Shown: piece by piece, positions 47,494 through 58,800 of the stretch | How the letters are laid out: the number at the start of each line of letters is the position of its first letter | How positions within the stretch are numbered: position 1 is the stretch's first letter | DNA from: Phoronis australis | Lineage: Eukaryota; Phoronida; Phoronidae | Direction: 5' to 3' | Length of the DNA: 64,000 nt | Assembly: GCA_002633005.1 (NCBI GenBank) | Contig: NMRA01000099.1 | Coordinates: 156,555-220,554, forward strand | The notes under the pieces: model-generated | Databases searched by the model: none | Told to the model about the DNA's origin: nothing | The model's input: the letters and a program-made list of their open reading frames with translations, nothing else | Position numbers and translations under genes: made by a program

Positions 47494-47738
47494 GGTTATC
47501 TAAGACCTTAATAAACTGCTTTAACTCAAATACCAAAAAAACAATGCTTTGTCAACCATTAAAGTATATGTTTTCTGAAAGGAGAAAGATCGAGGATTCT
47601 AAAAATATGCTTCTTACTACTGTGTAGAATCCTCGATCTTTCTCCTTTCAGAAAACATATACTTTAATAGTTGACAAAGCATAGTTTTTTCAATGGTTGA
47701 CTTAGAGTTGAGGTTGTTCATTAAGGTCCTAGATAACC
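47494..47738. mobile_element. Palindromic TTAA MITE
   Basis: Two inverted arms of about 107-113 bp (47,494-47,600 and 47,626-47,738) with a 25 bp centre. The inner 57 bp differ at only one or two positions (AAAGGAGAAAGATCGAGGAT). The termini GGTTATCTAAGACCTTAAT / GGTTATCTAGGACCTTAAT match the ends of the 25.9 kb TTAA element. Flanks are TTGA (47,490-47,493, a decayed TTAA) and TTAA (47,739-47,742). Confidence 0.82.
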
Positions 47739-47742
47739 TTAA

Positions 47743-49214
47743 TAAAGAAAATTGGATTATTTAATTCCTGGGCAGTCTTCTCTGATGATTGAGCCACCCG
47801 GCTCGTCATTCTTAGAATATCAGATTTTTATCAATATATGCGAGAGCTAAATACACGTTTAAACATCAATTTACTAAAAAGAGACATGCTGATATCTCCA
47901 CATTGAATAATATGCAGTTCTGCAAATTAGCCCCTCAATCCTCGTATGGGGTACATAAACAACACTGTCATAGCAGTATAGGACATAAATAATCACTCCG
48001 GCAAAATACCATTTCCAGTCATTATGGCTAATTATTTTTATAGTAAAATAACACGAAATGGCCATTACAGTGGCAAAATTCTAATTACAGAATGGCTTGG
48101 CCATCTTTGTAACTTTCAAGCTCATTCTCGGTCATTAGGAAAGCTATTCTGGCGATGCGTTCAGGTTCGTGCTAGTCATACGATGACCGGGAATTCCACA
48201 TCATTTTGACTAGTGAATACTTTTGACATGGACTATAGCTAGTTTTAATGTCAAAGTTGAAGAGATTAGTTGAATTCAGAATTGATGAAGACTAGTTGAT
48301 TACATCTTCTTCCCTGGGGTGAATTGCCCTGGTAAGCATTTAACACTTCTAATCTTGAGGAGATCTGACTAACAAGCGGTTCCCGAGGCACGATCAATAT
48401 TTGTTTCCCAGAAAGGTTTAATATCATACCCGTACTAGGATAACAGAAATGTGTACTACCAAAACTGCATTTGAGTATTTTGGACACCGGATGAGATTTT
48501 TTTGTAAATTTGCACATTTTCGCATAGAGACCAAGCATCAAAAATTCAAAATTTTCAACATGTTATCGTGTATAGTCAGTACTTTTCCCACGTGCAAAGC
48601 AGTTTAATACACGTAGTGATTTGACAACCCTTTTTCTCATTTTTCTCTAAAGTGTTTAGCTGGTGATCTGCACTTACAGTAGATAAATCAATGGAATAAT
48701 TCCTTATTGACCTAACAAAATTATGTAAATACATGCCCCAATGGTAATATATTTCGTGATAAGATACACAAGTAAGAAGAATCCCTGGGTTCAAAAGTTA
48801 CGTGGCTCGTTTCTTAAACCAAAAACCTATTTGAAAATAAAACCTCATGATTCTGCTCTGGAAAATGTTTTACAACACACGTGTTCTGTACTGGCAAAAG
48901 TTTGGAATAAATGTTAACTTGATTGAAAGAGTCTATAAGCATGCAACATCGTACTGCTGTCAAAAACCTCTAACCACACCAACAGCTTGACATGCCAAGA
49001 AGTCAGTGCAGCCACAATGTACGCAAGAAAACAACACGCCGTGACACCTTGCAGTATAAATTCTATAGTCCCTTTATCTTTTTCATAAGACACTGCCATT
49101 CTTTGGAATAATGTGACAAATACAGATGTTCCTTTATTGAGACACTATATTCTTCACAATGCGGTAAACAAAGCCTCTCACGGTTTGCCATTTTTACAGT
49201 ACGTATTTAGCTGG
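47743..49214. other. Intergenic, nothing recognised
   Basis: AT-rich. ORFs of 61-91 codons with no recognisable domain. Confidence 0.55.
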
Positions 49215-49600
49215 AGACAGTCCACCAATGTAGAAGTCATTACTAAAAGTTTAGGCTGGTGATGATGAACATCAATAGAATGGGCCGTGCTATTTGTCAA
49301 TCATCTTGCTATATTTAGAATGAAAAGTTTCCAACTTTGCAGCTGAAGGGTTATTTATTTATTATTACTTATTAATGTAATATTTACAATGACGGTAGCC
49401 CCATCAGTTCACACTGCTTTCCATGGAGGGCCTCATGGTTAAAATAATATAATTTATAAACCTGCCATTTCTACTATTACCTCATCACAAGTCGGTGAAC
49501 ATGAGTATTTTTGCCCAGTCTTGCGTACCGGCGTATTACAAGCCAAATTTCTGTAGGAATCCGCATTTTTTGTGCACGGTACACAGGTCTGGGATAATGT
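49215..49600 (+). repeat. Dispersed repeat E, copy 2
   Basis: It is collinear with 4,485-4,880 (AAAGTTTAGGCTGGTGA, CTTGCTATATTTAGAATGA, 'ggtacacaggtctg') but contains an extra T/A-rich stretch and a GC-richer block at 49,345-49,440. Confidence 0.55.
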
Positions 49601-50416
49601 GTTGATGACTGAAGCTGGTCTGCGACCAACAATTTTTATGAGCCTACCGTATTGTCAGAATATCTTCCTGGACAGCCTTCCTCATGGAGAAAGGAATGAG
49701 TGGGCGGCTGTTGTCCTCCAGCAGTATGTTTACCACCCCCTGCAAGAAGATGGTTGACACGTGGAATAACATCAAAACAAAGCATGAAAAACAAAACCAG
49801 ACTGACAAGTTGCCGCTGAGCTTGTTGATAAACTATATATTTCAAATATTTATTCAGTATGCACTTTTAGTCTATAAGGCTGATAACAACTCCTCCCTGT
49901 GGCAGTGACTGACATCATCCAGTATTAGGACCTTGTCAAGGAGTTGTGCATTCAAACAAATATCTACGAAGTCATTGAATTTAATTCAAGAAAGCATTAT
50001 TTTATAAAAGCAAAAAATCTACAAAATTGGATTCTCGACTCTACGCCAATCCGCCATTGATTGCCGGGGTCATGTGGGTACACAAGATGAAATCACAAAA
50101 TCGCTGCCACAGTTTACTATTTAAAGTTATTATTTCGTTTTATGCTACTTTTCAATTTTTATAAAAATCACAAAAGGCTCATTTTTCTCAAAGCCTTCAT
50201 GCAAAAAGGAGTCAATTTAAAAATAATTCCCAATAAAATTCTGCAGAAGAGTGCATAAAGCATAGTATCTCGAAATTTTATGTAAATCCTATCACCCATT
50301 TCTGAGATACGATGTTTAGAAGTTAGCAAAATTTGGACATTTTTCTTGGATCCTTAAACTAGCATTAAAATATTAAAGTCATTTTGCATGCACAACTAGT
50401 ATGACTATTGCATTGG
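49601..50416. other. Intergenic, nothing recognised
   Basis: ORFs at 49.57-49.91 kb overlap on both strands and have no recognisable domain. Confidence 0.5.
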
Positions 50417-50424
50417 GACACGCG

Positions 50425-50901
50425 CAGGCCTTTATGCAGCATACGTCCTGGGCGTCCAAATGGACTAATATAGCACTAATATAGACCTCTGGCAAGGACA
50501 CCCAATGTATCATTTGGACGCCCACTGTCAATAGGAACCTTTCAAGTTTGGACACACACATTGTAAGGATTACTAGGAAGCCTCTGAAGGCTCAGTGGGG
50601 GCTCTTTTTTTCAAAGCAGGAAGAAATATACAAAGTATATACAATGTTGCTATGCTCACACTAGGTTGATAGCATTGTAAAAGTCTTGGTCTACACCAAT
50701 TTTTTATTAAAATGCTCACTACAGAAGGCTGTTTTGTAAACTTAGATGTAAAAACCTTGGTCTATGCATTTTTTGTAAAAACATCTGTGTGTTTGGGGGG
50801 ACTATTGGGGGTGGGGGTTACGCGTCGGAATTATGGATGCCCTGGAATATTGGGAACCCCATTTTGGACACCCTATATTCGAAATCCTGGATAAAGGCCT
50901 G
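50425..50901. mobile_element. hAT-like MITE with intact target duplication
   Basis: 477 bp with inverted termini CAGGCCTTTATGCAGCAT and CAGGCCTTTATCCAGGAT, flanked by a perfect 8 bp duplication GACACGCG (50,417-50,424 and 50,902-50,909). An 8 bp duplication with CAGG ends is diagnostic of hAT-type insertion in general. No transposase; inner GC-rich G-run at about 50,800-50,820. Confidence 0.85.
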
Positions 50902-50909
50902 GACACGCG

Positions 50910-52243
50910 TAATATATTACTGACATGTAGTTAACTATTGGTCAGTTTTATTACAAGTCGCAATGTGATGGCATGCAGCTATTACAGACTAGTACGTTCA
51001 AGTTAGAAAATGCATACATTTTAGAGGCGAGTGGTGTTTTGTTTAGATTTTGTGCTAGTCAGAAGATTAGAAACGAGGCAAATCAGCTTTTCTAGTTTTC
51101 GACTACAGAGAACATCCTACATTCAACTAGTCAGCATTGAATGAACATGAGAGCATACTTCACTAGACTGACTATTTCCAATTTCTAATTCTGGTATCCA
51201 AGGCAAGTGGAGTTGACAGGGACGAAAAACAACTTTGATTCATTCCCAGACATTTTGAGGTGCTGGACAATTTTTATGACTAGTTTTAATTCATATTCCA
51301 TGACAAAACATTGGCAACTTGATAGCATGAAAAAGAATTTATAAAAAATTCTGGAAAACTTCCTAGTGCATTAAGCCCGAATATGACCGAAGCAGGCAAT
51401 GCAACAACTACCCTAACACCATCTAGTGACAAGGCATATATTTCATCATGTTGCTGCTTTATCATAAAATGGATATTATTATTATATTATGCCCTTGGGA
51501 AGAGTTCACACAGCATGATGTTACATTTAGTAAAAAAGCACATTCCTGGTTATTTTGGAGACTAAACAGCTACTAGATGGTGAAACGGCAACCTGAAGTA
51601 TTCAAAAGAGGGCAACGCCATTAAAAAAACATTTATAGCCTATCACAAGCACAAAGCTTAAAAACATGAGTTTGTTACACCCAACTATATTCCCAAGGGA
51701 CCGAGCTTTGATTCAGTTAAAAAGCAAGAAAATTTTAAGAGTACAATAAGTCTACGAAAGGAAATTGTGCTTCTGGCACAAAAAGACGAAAACAAAGCAA
51801 TATTTATTTAAAGCTAACCTGTTTCTTATGGTGGTACGGACTTCACAAATAAAGGCAATAAATAAGTACATGGCTTCATGCGCTTTTCAGAATAACTAAT
51901 AACTTCTGGCAACCCCCAGAGACAGTACACCCCTGAGACAGTACACCCCTGAGCGAATCAGATTTTGTAGATGATGTACATATTTTCCCACAGGAACTGA
52001 GCAACTCACCTTAACTGTTAAGTTTTGATAAATGTATTGAATGTATGATCATCTCATGAATGCAATCACTATGAGCAGGTAAATAAACTGTTAACGTCAT
52101 AATAAGTTACCCCTCAACTAGTCATTCACTACAAAAATAAGCTATCGCACACGTTCTGTAACAATTGACTTTTCAGGCACTACCAAAATCATAGCACTTT
52201 CAGTAAAAAATGTATTCTGCTAGATACTTTATTCATACAGTGT
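50910..52243. other. Intergenic, nothing recognised
   Basis: A short two-unit tandem repeat GAGACAGTACACCCCT lies at 51,919-51,950. No gene features. Confidence 0.5.
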
Positions 52244-52339
52244 GGTTAAAGTACCACCTTCGGTTAAAGTACCACCTTCAGTTAAAGTGCCACCTTCTGT
52301 TAAAGTACCACCTTCGGTTAAAGTACCACCTTCGGTTAA
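52244..52339. repeat. 18 bp tandem array, left piece
   Basis: About 5.5 copies of GGTTAAAGTACCACCTTC, ending in mid-unit at GGTTAA where the TTAA element begins. Confidence 0.88.
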
Positions 52340-52514
52340 AGTCCTTCTCTCAAACTGCCTGTGTGGTTCCAGTATCCGAAAATACTTACTACATAAATTC
52401 TTATTTTCGACACCCTTTCTTTATATTCTTTTCGCCTTTCTTGCCACAAGCGATTTTTTAACAGTATTTGACCCTTCTCTCTGAGCGTATGATTACCGGT
52501 TGTCATCGGTTATT

Positions 52515-52580
52515 TCCGTACCCACATTTCCGGCTCATCAGTTCAGGAACTTGTCCTGAACGCCGCCATTTTTTCCTTGT
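52515..52580 (-). promoter_or_regulatory. ETS/YY1-like site pair, left side of the TTAA element
   Basis: CATTTCCGG and, 45 bases on, GAACGCCGCCATTTTT (on the minus strand AAAAATGGCGGC, the YY1 consensus). No downstream gene on the minus strand is recognised. Confidence 0.3.
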
Positions 52581-53827
52581 AACTGAATGTGCTATGGCTT
52601 GCTCGAAAAGTCATTATTTTGTTGTATTAGTAATATATCGTGATTCGTTTGCATATGTAGTGTATTTATAGTTTGTAGTTAGTGGTCGTTGATTCTTTTT
52701 GGAATGTTACGTGTACTTAGTATGTTAAAATAGCATTGGTGTTTAGTTCCTTACGTAGGCCGGTCGAACCTAGGAACCAATATGGCTAGAACCAATTTTT
52801 TTCGGTTTTATTTTTTTCGTTTTGAAAAAGTACTTTGCTATCATCGGAAAGGTAGTACATTCTACTCAGTGAAAATCGAAAAAGTATCAAAATCGGGGCA
52901 AGCACTGTAAAGTTATTGCAAGTTTTGTGGCGAAATTTGGGTCACTTTGTTTGGATCGCGTCGGCCATATTGGAGGACAGCGGGATGAGTTACGAGTTTA
53001 AAACTTTGTGTAAATTGTTTTCGCCAACAAATTACGGTGAAATTTAGTTAGACATATCTTTACTTACTATTCTGCACGATTTAGCAGTGTTCACCAAATT
53101 TCAGCCTCGCAGTTGTTACTCATTAAGTGATAAATGTGCTCACAATTCCCGTTGGACTTCGTCTCATTTCTGGCGGCACCTACAATGTCGACTTTTGCTG
53201 AACTGAAAGGCATGTTCAATCGGCTACTTTGTAATTTGTGAAGATTTAACGTTGATACATTTTGACAAACGTTGCTACAAAAAAGAAACTTTGTTCAATT
53301 TTCGTGTTTTTTGTGTTTGTGGCCAGCGACCAGTTAGGCCTAAGGGTAGTCTTGGCGCAAAGCTGTATAGGCCTACTAACAAGCTGTATTTTGACTATAG
53401 TCTTCACTGGTAGCTGGTGACTGAGGCTAACTAAGGTCTGCCGCGGCAGTGTGACACAGGACTAACCAGCCCGTAATTTCATGCAAGTGTCTGAAACTAC
53501 CCTTGAATATATGCAGCATTTATGATTTGACCATTTTACTTCGACAAAACAGCTTGCAACCGCATGCATTTACCGTTCGCCAGTGTCTGGTCTCGATCCG
53601 CACCGGGTCCGATAGGCTCAGTGTGGTCCCGAGTCTGGCAAAATAATTTCTGTCAAAATTTATTTGCCACATTTCTTCAGCAAATTCCATAAAATTTCCG
53701 TAGTTTGATTTTATCAAAATTAAGGCGCGCTGTCGATTATTTTATCTCCGTTTGCTGGCTGGTAACAGTACAGGCACTGCTCCAGTCGCACTGACGGCGT
53801 TTTCTCGGCCTGGGTTCCTGAATGAAT

Positions 53828-53875
53828 TGTACTTCCGGGTTCGCGGCAAGTTCAAAATGGCGGTGGTTCTTCGGG
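53828..53875 (+). promoter_or_regulatory. ETS/YY1-like site pair, right side of the TTAA element
   Basis: TACTTCCGGGTTCGCGGCAA is followed by AAAATGGCGGTGG. ACTTCCGG is an ETS-type site and AAAATGGCGG a YY1-type site, and together they are common in TATA-less promoters. The ATG opens only an eight-codon frame. Confidence 0.3.
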
Positions 53876-54013
53876 TGTGAATCGTGAGTGGCGCGTTCAT
53901 TTAAACTTTTTTCGAGTATGGATCGTGTATTAGTTATGGGGTAGGTACTTCTTGGATCCTTATAACATCTTCTAACCATGTAATAAGGGTTAACAACGCA
54001 TGAGAGAAGGACT

Positions 54014-54246
54014 TTAAAGTACCATCTTCGGTTAAAATACCATCTTCGGTTAAAGTACCATCTTCGGATAAAGTACCATCTTCGGTAAAAGTACTATCTT
54101 TGGTTAAAGTACCATCTTTGGTTAAAGAACCATCTTTGGTTAAAGTACCACCTTTGGTTAAAGTACCACCTTTGGTTAAAGAACCACCTTTGTTTAAAGT
54201 ACCATCTTTGGTTAAAGTACCATCTTTGGTTAAAGTACCATCTAAA
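54014..54246. repeat. 18 bp tandem array, right piece
   Basis: About 13 copies of a GGTTAAAGTACCATCTT(T/C) unit with scattered variants (GAACCA, ATACCA). It is the same unit as 52,244-52,339. Both strands stay open in some frames because 18 is a multiple of three, so the Val-Lys-Val-Pro and Thr-Lys-Asp-Gly repeat proteins are artefacts. Confidence 0.9.
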
Positions 54247-54505
54247 CACAACTGGGGCAGGATGGAAAGGGATAATCTTTCAATGCACTTGCACAATAGC
54301 GTATGTACGGGTGATTCCCTGACATTCCACATGGTTTGGACGTTCTCTATTGTTTATGCAAGCATGCGCAGACAGTCTTCGTGTTAGTGACTCATACTGA
54401 TCCAGTTTCCGATCTAATGTCGTATGAATGCGACTAAAGTGGAGCAAGTCGCGTCGTGACAACTGACACGTTGACAACTGTCTCTCGAGTAAAAGCAGCT
54501 TATAA
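54243..54505 (+). repeat. Dispersed repeat F, copy 2
   Basis: It starts at the edge of the tandem array with TCTAAACACAACTGGGGCAG and runs to 'ctgtctctcgagtaaaagcag'. It is collinear with 22,965-23,215. Confidence 0.7.
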
Positions 54506-55077
54506 CTAACAAACAAGTACAAAAGGTTAATCCCTGAATAGATCCTCTGTGGACGGTTGCATGAAACAGACAGTCAGGGAATCATCGACGTTCCTATATT
54601 TTTAGCATACTTATTGATATCTGCTGCTACTTTATCTTCATCACTGAGAGTTTAGCTTTGAAACATATTGAGAGTAATGCTGAATTCTTTTCATTATTTG
54701 AAAATAGATAGGGCCTATTTCTTGAAACGCACCTAATTTATGGACTTTGGTAAAAATTCTCGAGTTTGGGACACTAAAAAGTTAATTATTTTGGTCATGT
54801 TGAGAGCTTGTACTGAATAGGCAATACTGGCCGTTCCAAATTCAATAATCATGAGAAAGACGAATTCTGCAGTCAGGTAGATAAGTTTCGACAATTTTAT
54901 CTCAGCGTTGGGTGATACAAAATGCAGTGTCCGATATACGAGAAACATGATGGAATGCCAAAATTAACCATGTCCCAAAATATTCAGACTGAAGAAAATT
55001 CGATGTTGGCTTGCCTGAATTTCACTATCCCATGTTTAAGAGATAGTCCAAATTAGGAGAATTTTTACTGTATTCCC
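54506..55077. other. Intergenic, nothing recognised
   Basis: AT-rich spacer before family B copy 2. Confidence 0.5.
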
Positions 55078-55079
55078 TA

Positions 55080-56482
55080 CCGTATTGGCCCTAATGAGTG
55101 CCCCCATCTTGTTTTCAGACTTTGCTAAAATAAGCGCCCAGCCCATGAACGTGTACATGCAAAAAACGCCTCACCAACAGTTCTAAAATTCTACAGTAAC
55201 ATCTTCAATTTATCAATAAGATCCAACAGTCCTGATAAAAATTATTATGCGCGAAATTTGTAGACCACGAGCCTCGCTGCTATGTTGGTATTTAGCCATG
55301 ACTATGCACTTCAAACTTCCGCGTGCTTCAAAGACAATGCTATCAAGTTTCGCCGATCTTGCGAGTAAAATGTCCCACTACGATAGTCTGGCCTTTCAGA
55401 ACAGACACAGAGTACTTGTCAGTGGGATTGTATTGTACCTTTCCTGTACAGATCTTCTCTTTTAACACAAAGACTATTAAAAAGCTTAACCGGTGTTAAA
55501 AGCACATAACCATTAGTCTTCAGGAACTATCTATTCATGAAACTGGTAGCATATCATCGGCAAGAAATAAATATTGACACTAATTTCCGAAAGTCTCTAA
55601 TACCGTAAAAATCTTTTGCATTATTGTTAACAAGAATTACTTAATTAATCATAATTCCTGTTTTTAAAGTGAAAATGACCCACTGATAGTGAACACTTTC
55701 GCACCCTCACACTCCAAATTTCCTGGAAAATAACTGTTAGACAGTCATGCATCCAGTCACCTGGCAACTCAATGATGTTTAATATTGGCCTTACCGAGAC
55801 AATTTTCAAACGTTTTTTAGCAGATGAGATCAGCAAGTGCTAAATAAAGCACATTCTGCTTTACTGCTTGTGTTAATTTCTTTAGTTACAATGCACAACC
55901 AAGATCGTTTATTCTGGCAAATGAACTCTGATGACACGCACACGCTTGCTCACTCACACACAGACGAACTTCAAAGCAAACATCACGTGACAAAAACGTG
56001 TGTGTTCGTTGAGATTTTTCTCGTGTTGCGGAGTACGATCTGGCGCAGATTTGAACTTAATCTGCAGTTAATCCCGACTCCAGCCACAGGAGCTTAAAAA
56101 TCTTACGAACACTATTTTGAAAACTTAAGGTGGACTTCAGGTAAATTGTTGAATCAAAACTGTATTTTTGTTAAAGAATTCAAGTTGCCCTATGGACAAT
56201 CGCGAGGCAGTGACGCATCAGTCGGCGAGTTTTCGCATTGGGATTTAGCACAATTTTCTGAAAAACAATCGTACTTTAACAAGGAAGTTTGATAGCAATG
56301 CATCACAGTTTTGTAGAAAGTATGTCATAGGTTACAGATGTCACACAGCGTAAATTTGATGATACCTAGCTTACGATTTCACCAGTTTCGGAGACCGGGT
56401 TTCAACCGTCTTTGGCTACAAAAAGCGCCCCCCCGAAACGAATTTTTCTAAGCACCCTGTGCACTTATTAGGGCGACTGTGG
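55080..56482 (+). mobile_element. Family B TA-type DNA transposon, copy 2
   Basis: The termini CCGTATTGGCCCTAATGAGTG and, inverted, CCACAGTCGCCCTAATAAGTG are bordered by TA (55,078-55,079 and 56,483-56,484). It preserves the empty TTAA site (56,068-56,071) that is occupied in copy 1. It has about 260 bp between 'CCACAGG' (about 56,085) and 'CATAGGTTACAG' (about 56,325) that copy 1 lacks, perhaps deleted there between short direct repeats. No transposase frame. Confidence 0.82.
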
Positions 56483-56484
56483 TA

Positions 56485-57239
56485 TTTTACTTTCATTGAA
56501 ATAAGAGCTCCCTATTCAGATAAACTTACACAATACCAAAAGGAGCTCATAGTAAAAACAAAGTGATTGAAGTCCAGCTTTCGGGCTGTCTTTAGCATCT
56601 GGCCTGTCACTGATGTCTGATACGAATTTTATACAAGAGGATATCATATCGAAAAGACTGATTGTCCAAGTAAATGGCCAGACTTATACAAAGCTCTTTC
56701 ACCCTGTTTAGCTGGGTAGTAAATTAAAAACCCAATTAGGCTTTTTGCTCTCATAAAATTGGCTTTGCAATACACCTTACCGTGATATAGTATTCTATTT
56801 TCATTACAAACTCAAATCACAGACAATGCGTGCACCATTTTCATATTCGCACTTAAGCCTTGCTCAATTACAATTATCTCCAAAGTGTTTTCCCAATAAA
56901 CTGCAGAGCAAGCCCAGTGTTTTCTTAAATCAGTAAATAGTCTTGGTGTTCTTGTTAGTAACAGAAACAGAATCCTATCTTGATAAGCAATATTATAAGA
57001 CTGACATTATGAGGGCAAAAAGCCTAATTAGATATTCCTTTTTCAGCCAGCTGAACAGGGCAAAATGCACATTTAAACAACAATGCTCAGCTAATTACCC
57101 ATGTCTTAATTTTTAAAAACTTAATATATTTCTCAGCAAATACATGCCAGTGCTAATTCAAGTGAGTACAATTATGCTATTGGAAAAACCCTACGCAAAA
57201 ATGCAGAGTAATATACATGCAAGTCGCATTAACCAAAAC
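56485..57239. other. Intergenic, nothing recognised
   Basis: AT-rich. A duplicated phrase near 56,690-56,760 and 57,000-57,060 (an inverted 'TTCACCCTGTTTAGCTGGG…CTAATTAG…TTTTTGCCC' relation) suggests another decayed short inverted-repeat element, but its limits are unclear. Confidence 0.4.
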
Positions 57240-57414
57240 TCTAGACTAGGTATCTAGACGAGGTATCTAGACTAGGTATCTAGACTAGGTATCTAGACTA
57301 GGTATCTAGACTAGGTATCTAGACTAGGTATCTAGACTAGGTATCTAGACTAGGTATCTAGACTAGGTATCTAGACTAGGTATCTAGACTAGGTATCTAG
57401 ACTAGGTATCTAGT
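57240..57414. repeat. 13 bp tandem array (CTAGACTAGGTAT)
   Basis: About 13 nearly identical head-to-tail copies; one early unit has CGAGG for CTAGG. Each unit contains two CTAG sites, so the array is also locally palindromic. The high uniformity indicates recent expansion or active homogenisation. Confidence 0.93.
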
Positions 57415-58559
57415 CCTTACTACCCATACCATCTACAGAAAACTTGACGTAGAATTTAGGAACCATGAAGGGACGACACACAGATGAGAATACAAGCCAC
57501 ACATAAAAGGTAGCAGGAGAATCAGGAGATGGTGAATTCATTAAAAGTGACTGATGTAACGCAGGCATGCTATCAAAAAGCATATAATAATTCTATTTCT
57601 CTAAATAAGTTCACCAGGATGTCCAACATGTAAGATTGCAGCCATATGTATAACCCTGTATAACACCTAGCGACACCTAGTGGTAAGACATCATAACGGA
57701 GAAGCCAAAGCATGAAATGTATTAACTCATATTCTATTTCATTAAGTGATTTCATCCGGATGGTAAATGGTCAAGTCACTGATGATCATCTTAGGAAAAA
57801 ACCACAGAGGAGCTCACCGTCACTCATTATCCCATGGCAACCCACCACTGTAATGGGTGGTGGAAAACATTGACAACAGGAAAAATATGACAACAAAAAC
57901 ACTCACACGATGGTGTGTGGGGTTCTGTTAATATTTAACTGTATCTAATCATTGAATTTCTTTAAAAACAGAATCTGTGGCTAATTCCAAACCTTTTCAA
58001 AGGTGGACAGAAAACATCAACGTTGCCCGAGTTATCAATGATTATAAATAAACAATTTTGCAACCAGTACTGCAAAGATGTCCATTCCTTGAAGAATTAC
58101 CACAAGATGCATTTCATTAAAAATGCGACATTACCTGATACGAGTTGCCCCGTGATTCTTCCAGCCTCACTATCAGGGACGGTGCTGTGCCAGAGACATG
58201 CTGTAGACAACGACAGGCACTACTGTAGCCACGTAGTTTGGCCTCCTCAACATTTGTATACAGAGGTGTGGCAAGCTGAAACAGACGTGTTACAATGAAG
58301 GGGAGATAACTAGCAACTTAAATGAAGTATTGAATTAGACTGATCCGATAAGCGGAAAATGGAAATTTGGAATCAGGAGACCAATGAGATCAAGCCCAGC
58401 ATTCTCTGTGACATGTTTTGAGAGGTCACAGGTCCTCTTAATGCCATTTAAACATTTGATTGAACGGTGATAAAGCTCTTAGGAACCTGAAAATCGAGGT
58501 GCATGTGCTTACCCACGGAACTGAAGAATTGCCCTGGACACCCATGACCTTTAAAATTG
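57415..58559. other. Intergenic, nothing recognised
   Basis: No gene found. The 91-codon ORF at 58,023-58,298 has Cys and His residues but no recognisable arrangement. Confidence 0.45.
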
Positions 58560-58800
58560 AAGTACACAGAACAGAAGTTCAAAGGATTTCCAGTTACCCA
58601 CCCGCCTGTCAAGCTAGGCAGACTTTTCCGTTTGTTGCCATGCACTATATGTTGTACGCATGTAACAGTGCCATCCAGTAGGTTGCTCCTTAGCCTATAC
58701 AAAGCTGGGCAAGACTCTACCAGGTGTTTAGGGGATTCTACATCAGTACCACACTCGGGACACACTGGGCACCCATGTGCCCAGTAATATGTCTGACAAA
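58560..58800 (-). pseudogene. Non-LTR retrotransposon C-terminal zinc-knuckle fragment
   Basis: On the minus strand the frame reads YYWAHGCPVCPECGTDVES, then PKHLVESCPALYRLRSNLL. The CPxC-x(10)-H-x(4)-C pattern followed by a 'P-x-L-x-x-LR' helix is the usual C-terminal zinc knuckle downstream of the reverse transcriptase in many non-LTR elements. The reverse transcriptase is not present in the window upstream of it (higher coordinates). The frame runs on to 58,448 without further recognisable features. Inactive fragment. Confidence 0.7.

Larger units (their letters stand above)
52340..54013. mobile_element. TTAA-type element inserted in the 18 bp array
   Basis: 1,674 bp bounded by TTAA (52,336-52,339 and 54,014-54,017). 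It has perfect 13 bp inverted ends AGTCCTTCTCTCA…TGAGAGAAGGACT. The flanking tandem unit contains GGTTAAAGTACC: the left piece stops at GGTTAA and the right piece resumes at TTAAAGTACC, so the unit phase is restored when the element and one TTAA are removed. The interior has CpG-richer promoter-like patches but no transposase. Confidence 0.82.

Noticed and set aside
54100-54332. Val-Lys-Val-Pro (plus) and Thr-Lys-Asp-Gly (minus) repeat proteins
   Set aside because: The 18 bp unit is a multiple of three, so both strands stay open automatically; the same applies to 52,210-52,461.
57240-57414. CRISPR-like array
   Set aside because: Units are contiguous 13-mers with no spacers, and the DNA is eukaryotic.
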